Assembly: GCA_019096155.1 (NCBI GenBank)
Contig: JAHCVI010000001.1
Span: 6,882,001 to 6,946,000, forward strand
Direction: 5' to 3'
DNA from: Staphylotrichum longicolle
Taxonomy: Eukaryota > Ascomycota > Sordariomycetes > Sordariales > Chaetomiaceae
Length of the DNA: 64,000 nucleotides
In this document: one piece after another, positions 57,494 to 64,000 of the stretch
Layout: every line of letters starts with the position of its first letter
Numbering within the stretch: position 1 is the first letter of the stretch
Translations under genes and position numbers: made by a program
Notes under the pieces: generated by a model
Told to the model about the DNA's origin: nothing
Databases searched by the model: none
The model's input: only the letters and a program-made list of their open reading frames with translations

Positions 57494-59646
57494 ATGGGTG
57501 AGATGCCGCCACTCAACGGTTGCGATGGGGACCTGGACACGGGATTCACCATCAAGGACGCCCCCGTCGAGAATCTGCGACCGCTCAAGGTGATTGTCAT
57601 TGGCGCTGGCTATTCGGGCATCCTGGCTGCCATCAGGATACCCGAGAGGCTGAGGAATGTTGAGCTGGTGGTGTACGAGAAGAACGAGGCCGTTGGTGGA
57701 GTTTGGTATGCGCTGTTGTTGAGTTCTAGTGACGAAAGATGAGTATTGACTGACTGTCAACAGGTGGCTTAACAGGTATCCTGGTATGAACGATTCCGCA
57801 CCGTCTCAATGCCATGACAGGGCTAACATGCAGCTCAAGGTGTTGCCTGTGACATCCCCTGTAAGCCATCACTCCTCAGGATCGAGGTGGTCTGTCATTC
57901 TGACAAGGAGCAGCACACTCGTACCAATACTCGTTCGCCCCTAATCCCCACTGGAGCAACCTCTATGCCCCTGGCAGCGAGATCCAGCAGTATCTCCAGG
58001 ACGTTGCTGAGAGGTTCGGGGCCACGAGATTCATCAAGACGCGCCACAATGTCGAGCACTGCGAGTGGGACGAGGCTGAGAAGAAATGGTGGGCTCGCAC
58101 GCTCCCTAGTGCTGCTGATTGCCGCTGACGAGCACCAGGAAGGTCAAGGTCACCAACCTCTCCACCGGAGAGACGTTCGAGGACGCGTCGCATATTCTGA
58201 TCACCGCTCGGGGGCAGCTCAACGACATTGCTTGGCCAAAGATCCCCGGCCTCGACACGTTCCAGGGGAAGATGATGCACTCAGGCGACTGGGACACAAG
58301 GTGAGCCCCCTATTCCATGTCATACAGCCCACGCAAAGCTGACGGGTGCCAGCTACGACTTCCGCAACAAGCGGATCGGCGTCATTGGCAACGGCTCCAG
58401 CGCCATCCAGATCATCCCCAGCCTTCAAAAGGTCGAGGGCGCCCAGCTCACATGCTTCATGCGCTCCCCGACCTGGATCTCGTCCGCCTTTGGAGACGAA
58501 GGCATGGTCGAGCTGGGCCTCGACCCGGCCAACACAGCCTGTACGCTACCCCCCTTTCCCACTCACCCACTCTGCCACCCGACCAAACTAACCAACCCCC
58601 CCTCCCAACCAGTCTCCCCCGAACAGCGCCAAAAGCTCGCCACCGACCCGGACGCCCTCTTCAAGCTCCGCAAGGTCTTCGAAGTCGGCGGCAACCTCAT
58701 CCAAGACAGCACCATCCTCGGCGCGCCCATGCAAAAGACCTTCCAGGCCTCCTTCCACGCCTCCATGCACGCCAAGCTCGCCTCCCGCCCGGACCTCCTG
58801 GCCCTGCTGATCCCCTCCTTCGCCCCGGGCTGCCGCCGCCTCACCCCGGGCAAAGGCTTCCTCGAATCCCTGCTCGCCCCCAACGTCAACGTCGTCAGCG
58901 CCCCCATCGCCGCCATCACCCCAACCGGCGTCACCACCACCACCACCTCCCCCACCTCCCCTTCCCCCTCGCCTGCTCCTCCTCCTCATCCAACAAGCCT
59001 CCACGAAATCGACGTCCTCATCTGCGCCACAGGCTACAACGTCTCCTCCCCCCCTCCTTTCCCCGTCCTCGGCCGGTCCCGCCTCCCGCTGACCACGCGC
59101 TGGCACCCGCGCGCCGAGTCCTACCTCTCGCTGGCCGTCGACGGCTTTCCCAACCTGCTCCTCATGTTCGGCCCCAACAGCGCCATCGGCTTCGGCAGCC
59201 TGACCAAGATCCTCGAGGCCGAGTGCGACTACGTCACGGCCGTGGTGCGCAAGATGCAGAAGGAGGACTACGCCACCGTCGAGCCCAAGCCCGAAAGGGT
59301 TAGGGACTTCATGGAGTACACCGACGGCTACTTCCGGGGCACCGTGTACGAGGACGAGTGCCGGAGCTGGTACCGGCGGGACGGCAAGGTGGTGGGGCTG
59401 TGGCCCGGGAGCACGCTGCACGCGCTCGAGGCGCTGCGGGCGCCGCGGTGGGAGGACTGGGTGTATGAGGCGGTGGGGGGGGGAGGAAGGGGGGGGAATG
59501 GGCTGCGGTGGCTGGGGAATGGGCGGAGCGAGACGCAGGTTTGTGGGGACGCGGCGTGGTACATCAACCCGGGCGAGGTGGAGGTGCCGGTGGAGGGGAC
59601 GCCCGAGGAGAATGAGAGGTACAAGGCGCGGCCGTGGTGTTATTGA
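57494..59646 (+). CDS. Baeyer-Villiger-type FAD monooxygenase
   Basis: Seven exons (57494-57705, 57764-57783, 57840-57860, 57914-58088, 58139-58300, 58353-58540, 58613-59646) splice to 603 residues. The enzyme should use FAD and NADPH to insert one oxygen atom into a ketone or oxidise a soft nucleophile. FAD motif VIVIGAGYSG (Gly37, Gly39, Gly42) and NADPH motif GVIGNGSSAIQI flank the fingerprint FQGKMMHSGDW (Phe184 to Trp194; F-x-G-x3-H-x3-W). Exons 2 and 3 (20 and 21 nt) encode the conserved NRYPGVACDIPSHSYQYSF together with exon 4. Later landmarks are ICATGYN and FPNLLLMFGPNSAIGFGSL. A Thr/Ser/Pro-rich stretch just before ICATGYN may be an unusual insertion. Neighbours are housekeeping genes, so no biosynthetic cluster is evident; the substrate is unknown. 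Convergent with ARPC2, 223 bp apart. Confidence 0.93.
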
Positions 59647-59869
59647 GAGATGTGTTTCTGGTCGTTATTCATGTTAGTTAGCCCTGCCTGTGTGGGAGCG
59701 AAAGCGTTTGCCAAGCTGGGAACTATTGACTGAGTTGCGCTTGTGCTTTGTGCGTGCTGTCTCAGAACCCAAAACAGTTGGAGTGACGGCAACAAGTGCG
59801 TCTGAAAGAATTCTTCTGTATTGGAGGCAGGCTATCATCATCATTTCGGGTCTATACACGTCGGGTGCC

Positions 59870-61151
59870 TCAGCTGCCGACCTTGAAGGTCCTCCCGCTT
59901 GCCGTCTTGCGCTCCTTTTCTTCGTTGTCTGGCCTGGCTCTGCGGAGAACTGTGACGTTGTCAGAAATGAGGGGTAGTTAGGGCGGACGGGGGGCTCACC
60001 TTGGAGGAAGTCTGCTGTCCGCCGTCTCATGCGGGAGTGGATGTATGCCTAATAAATTTAGCGACGGTACAACAACCACGACGGAAGAAAATACATACCT
60101 TGGACGCCTTGATGTGGTAGTGGAAGTAGTCGCGGAAGGTCTGAATGTGCGAGATGACGTCGGGCATCCGCTGGGGGGTGAGATGTCGGGGGAAGAGGAC
60201 TGGGCACGGTCAGCAACGCGGTCCACCATGGCACATCTACCACAAACGTACCAAACGTAACATAACCAATTTCTCCGGTGCCCGTGTTCTTCACGCCCGG
60301 CACGCCCTGCAGCTCAAGCGGGGGGTCGTTGCGGAACAGCACCTGGGGCGCGTTTTGGATGGCGCGGCGGCGGGCGTCGACGAATTCCTGGATGAAGACC
60401 TTGCCAAACACGCGGTCCGTCTCTTCCCTAAAGATGGTGCTGAAGATGACGGTGACGCGGTCGTGGCTGGCCTTGACGTAGATGGCCTCTTCCTCGCGGT
60501 AGTGGATCGCCTTGACTTCGCCGCCCTCGCGCACGCCCTGGGGCGCCTCCTCGGACGTGAACTTGGACGCCTCCTGCTTCAGGTGGTAGTGCTCCTGGTA
60601 AGCCTGCTCAAACGGGGCGGCCATGGCGTTGCGCTTCAGCAGGGAGATCTTCTTGACCAGGTCGTCCCGTTCCTCTGGAGCTGTCTTAGCGCATGTCCAA
60701 CACAATGTACAACACGTACACTGGGGGCTACCAACCCTTCTCGGCAGGCAGATTCTCCAGATCGACCACAATGGAAAAGTCGTAGCCCGGCTCGGGGGCC
60801 ACGACGTATTGCCCGTACTCGCGGTTGAGCACCTCCTCGGCGCCGTAGCGCAGCAGGTCCTGGAAGCAGCGGATCTGGATCGAGACCATGATCTTGGTCT
60901 TTGTCTCGGGGGTCGAGATGTGGAAAGTGACGCCGTCAAAGTCGGACACGGTCTGGTCGATGGACACGGGCGGTGCTCTGTAATTGCGAAAGGGGAGGGT
61001 CAGCTTAAGCTTCGTCTCTCGTCTCTCGTCCGTCGTTTGTTGTTTGTCGTTCGTGTCCATGGGCGCATTCGAGGGGAATCCAGACTCACCCGGAGAAGCG
61101 CTCCGTGAGCACCGACTGTATCAGCACATTCTGGTAGTCGAGCAGCAGCAT
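59870..61151 (-). CDS. ARC35: Arp2/3 complex subunit 2 (p34-Arc, ARPC2)
   Basis: Six exons (61151-61090, 60977-60736, 60680-60252, 60199-60099, 60048-60000, 59949-59870) give 320 residues, the normal fungal length. The protein is a core subunit of the Arp2/3 complex, which nucleates branched actin at endocytic patches. It starts MLLLDYQNVLIQSVLTERF and contains DGVTFHISTPETKTKIMVSI, EEAIYVKASHDRVTVIFSTI and FREETDRVFGKVFIQEFVDA. The C-terminal helix (RMPDVISHIQTFRDYFHYHI, then KAYIHSRMRRRTADFLQVLN) is assembled over three exons and ends GRTFKVGS. Introns are 50-112 nt; the second uses a weaker donor, GTTGGT, but its position is fixed by frame. It is head-to-head with UTP12 (425 bp). Confidence 0.96.
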
Positions 61152-61576
61152 CGTGAATGCGGGCCCCCGGAATCGATCGCGTGTGCGTGGATGTGGATGT
61201 TGTGTGGTCAAGTGGTGGTGGTCGGGGTAGCAGCTTCACAGGAGCCCAGAGGTGGTTAGTGGGGCACAACTGGAGCTGACGTTGCGGCGGGCAGGGGAGG
61301 AAGCAACTGAAGAAGGCCAAGGCTGCCGACGACCCTGGCCCCTGGAACCGGCTGGGACTGCTGCCCCGCATTTCAATGGGCCAACAGGCAGCCACAGACC
61401 TTGAGAGTTGCTGTGGCTCGTGCTGCGCGCTCCCTCCTTTATCTTATCGCACCAAAAAAAAGTTAAAGGAAAGACAGCCATCCCACCGAGTCCTGGTCCC
61501 CGACGCCAGGACGCATTGAGAGCCTGAGAGACGGGTTTGCAGTTGGATTGTGCAGAGGCAGTGCCCCGTCGCCAAC
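61152..61576. promoter_or_regulatory. Shared divergent promoter ARPC2/UTP12
   Basis: 425 bp between start codons. A TTATCTTATC-like AT-rich patch lies near 61440-61460. No defined core element was assigned. Confidence 0.45.
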
Positions 61577-64000
61577 ATGGTCAAGTCCTACCTGTAAGCT
61601 TGCAGAAAACTCAACCAATAATTTCTCTCTAACAAACATTCTCTTAGCAAATTCGAGCCTTCAAAGTCGTTCGGCGTCGTCGCATCCAGCAACTCGAACC
61701 TCGTCTGGTCGCCTCGGGGCAAGGCAGGCACCGGTGCCGGTCAGGCCATCGTCGCTGCAAATGAGGAGGTTCTCGTGTGGGACGTCAAGAAGGGCGAGCT
61801 GCTCAGCCGCTGGAGGGCCGAGGGCTGCCGCGCCAAGGTGACCGCCATCGCCCAGAGCAGGACGGATCCTGACTTGTTCGCTGTCGGCTACGAGGATGGC
61901 AGCATTCGCATCTGGGACAGCAAGATTGCCACCTCGGTCGTGAGCTTCAACGGCCACAAGTCCGCCATCACCGTCCTCGCCTTCGACAAGACCGGCGTGC
62001 GCCTCGCCAGCGGCGCAAAGGACACCGATGTTATCGTCTGGGACCTCGTCGCCGAGGTGGGGCAGTACAAGTTACGGGGGCACAAGGACCAGATCACAGG
62101 CCTGCATTTCGTCGAGCCGGACCCGATAGTGCAGGGCGAAGGGGAGGAGGAGCAGGCCCTGATGGCGGTCGACACCGAGGCCGCCGAGGGGTTCCTCCTG
62201 ACGACGGGAAAGGACGCGCTGATCAAGCTCTGGGACTTGATGTCGCGCCACTGCATTGAGACCCATGTCGCTCAAACGAATGGCGAGTGTTGGGCCCTGG
62301 GTGTGACCCCCGACCTGAGCGGGTGTGTCACCGCCGGCAACGACGGCGAGATGACCGTCTGGGCTCTGGACGTGGCTGCTCTGGCCTCGTCGGCGCAAAA
62401 AGTCGACCTTTCACAGTCCATCAATTTCCTCCGGGACAGGGGGACATTACACCGGCAGAGCAAGGAGAGGGCAGTGGAGGTCATCTTCCACCCGCGGCGC
62501 GACTACTTTGCCGTGCACGGAGTAGAAAAGTCGGTCGAGATCTGGAGGATACGAAACGAGTCCGAAATCAAGAAGAGCCTGGCCAGGAAAAAGAAGAGGA
62601 GGAGGGAGAAGCTGGCAAAGGATAAAAAAGGGGATGGGGATGCCGAGGTGGACGACGCCGACGATAAGGCCGACGACATCACGAAAGCCGACATCTCCGA
62701 TGTGATCGTGCAGCATGTCATTGTCAGAACCACCGGCAAGGTTCGCTCCGTCGACTGGGCCACGAACCAGGGGAACAAGGATCTGCAGCTGTTGGTTGGC
62801 TCGACGAACAATCTGCTGGAACTCTACACGGTCGTCGGGAAGGACAAGCTCAAGTCAAAGAGCGACGTCCCGGACTACAACAAGGCCCTGGCCGTCGAGC
62901 TGCCGGGGCACCGGACGGACATCCGCTCCCTGGCCATCAGCTCCGATGACAAAATGCTGGCATCGGCAGCCAACGGATCTCTGAAAATCTGGAACATCCG
63001 GACACAGACATGTATCCGGACATTTGAGTGCGGTTACGCACTTTGCTGCGCGTTTCTCCCTGGCGACAAGGTGGTGGTCGTGGGCACCAAGGAGGGAGAC
63101 CTCCAGCTCTACGACGTCGCGTCGGCGGCGCTGCTGGAAACAGTCAATGCCCATGAGGGCCACGCCATCTGGTCGCTGCAGGTTCACCCAGATGGCAAGT
63201 CTGTCGTGTCTGGCGGCGCTGACAAAACCGCCAAGTTTTGGGACTTCAAGATCGTGCAGGAGCAGGTCCTCGGCACAACCAGGACGACGCCCAAGCTCAA
63301 GCTGGTGCAGTCGAGGATACTCAAGGTGTCTGACGACATTCTCAGCTTGCGGTTCTCTCCTGACGCAAAACTGCTGGCCGTCGCCCTCCTCGACAGCACC
63401 GTAAAGGTCTTCTTCGTCGACACCCTGAAGCTCTACCTCAACCTCTACGGCCACAAGCTGCCCGTGCTCAGCATGGACATCTCGTACGACAGCAAGCTCA
63501 TTGTGACCAGCTCGGCTGACAAGAACATCCGGATCTGGGGGCTCGACTTTGGCGACTGCCACAAGGCCCTCTTCGGCCACCAGGACAGCATCTTGCAGGT
63601 CGCTTTCGTCCCGCACAACTCGGACGGCAACGGCCACCACTTCTTTAGCGCCAGCAAGGACCGCACCATCAAATACTGGGACGCCGACAAGTTCGAGCAG
63701 ATCCAGCGCATCGACGGCCACCACGGCGAGATCTGGGCCCTCGCCGTCAGCCACAGCGGCACCACCCTCATCACCGCCTCCCACGACAAGTCCATCCGCG
63801 TCTGGGACGAGACCGACGAGCAAATCTTCCTCGAGGAAGAACGCGAAAAGGAACTCGAAGAGCTCTACGAATCCACCCTCACCACCTCCCTCGAACAGGA
63901 CCCCTCCGCCGCCGACGCCGACGCCGAGGTCGCCGCCGCCTCCAAGCAAACCGTCGAGACCCTCATGGCCGGCGAGCGTATCGCCGAGGCCCTCGAGCTC
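61577..64000 (+). CDS. UTP12: U3 snoRNP WD-repeat protein UTP12/DIP2 (partial)
   Basis: Exon 1 is only 17 nt (61577-61593); a 54-nt intron (GTAAGC...CTAAC...TTAG) leads to exon 2 at 61648, which is still open at the window edge, so the C terminus is missing. UTP12 (WDR3) belongs to the UTP-B complex of the small-subunit processome in the nucleolus. It begins MVKSYLKFEPSKSFGVVASS. Two WD40 propellers follow with repeats such as GYEDGSIRIWDSK, FLLTTGKDALIKLWD, GSLKIWNIRTQTCIRTFECG, VVSGGADKTAKFWDFK, VTSSADKNIRIWGLDFGD and LITASHDKSIRVWDETDEQI. Between the propellers is a Lys-rich, then acidic insertion (KKKRRREKLAKDKKGDGDAE) typical of the family. The visible 803 or so residues are most of a protein usually over 900 long; the absent part would be the C-terminal helical domain. 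Confidence 0.96.

Noticed and set aside
56207..61576. Secondary-metabolite cluster around the flavin monooxygenase
   Set aside because: Neighbours are TFIIF, a CCCH RNA protein, ARPC2 and UTP12; no synthase, transporter or cluster regulator is present.

Overview
This is a GC-rich piece of nuclear DNA from a filamentous ascomycete (Pezizomycotina). The evidence is the intron style (mostly 50-80 nt, GTAAGT-like donors, CTAAC-like branch sites, CAG acceptors) and fungal families such as RAX2, LCL3 and a FlbC-type conidiation regulator. A sordariomycete, possibly Chaetomiaceae, is the best guess, but that is inference from protein character and codon use. No rRNA, tRNA, CRISPR or intact mobile element was recognised.

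Layout. Left block (1.8-20.3 kb, compact): FAN1 nuclease (-), SDC1/Dpy-30 (+), ribosomal protein uS15/RPS13 (-), U2AF large subunit (-), OGG1 glycosylase (+), an F-box/ankyrin-like protein (+), a UBE3D-like E2-binding protein (-) and SF3B1 (+). Two long gene-free stretches (20.3-28.6 kb and 30.0-42.0 kb) flank a single-gene island: a FlbC-like two-finger C2H2 regulator (-). Right block (42-64 kb): RAX2 (-), LCL3 (-), a HAD-superfamily hydrolase (+), a small fungal Cys/His protein (+), TFIIF beta/TFG2 (-), a five-finger CCCH protein of the ZC3H3/Red5 type (+), a Baeyer-Villiger-type flavin monooxygenase (+), ARPC2 (-) and the 5' three-quarters or so of UTP12/DIP2 (+), cut by the window edge. 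Exon-intron models were built by hand; for FAN1, RPS13, U2AF, OGG1, FlbC, LCL3, TFG2, the CCCH gene, the monooxygenase and ARPC2 the spliced length is an exact multiple of three.

Common threads. Most genes are housekeeping, concentrated in RNA processing (U2AF2, SF3B1, a Red5-like protein, UTP12, RPS13), transcription/chromatin (SDC1, TFG2) and DNA repair or nucleases (FAN1, OGG1, LCL3). U2AF2 and SF3B1 are direct partners in 3' splice-site recognition, and both halves of their contact (UHM and RWD-type ligand motifs) are visible here. Six gene pairs are head-to-head with 313-764 bp between start codons.

Cautions and surprises. Four genes (SDC1, the F-box gene, the HAD hydrolase, RAX2) need single-base frame corrections, mostly in C or G runs, which looks like a sequence-quality signature rather than four pseudogenes. 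The UBE3D-like gene is different: its frame is otherwise consistent but holds an in-frame TAA. The HAD promoter carries an unusual cluster of a GTGCAGGATAAT-type motif, including 13-bp perfect inverted arms next to a TATA box. No new multi-gene system (defence, biosynthetic cluster, mobile element) was found; the promoter array, the large gene-free regions and several stop-free 3n introns are the best leads.
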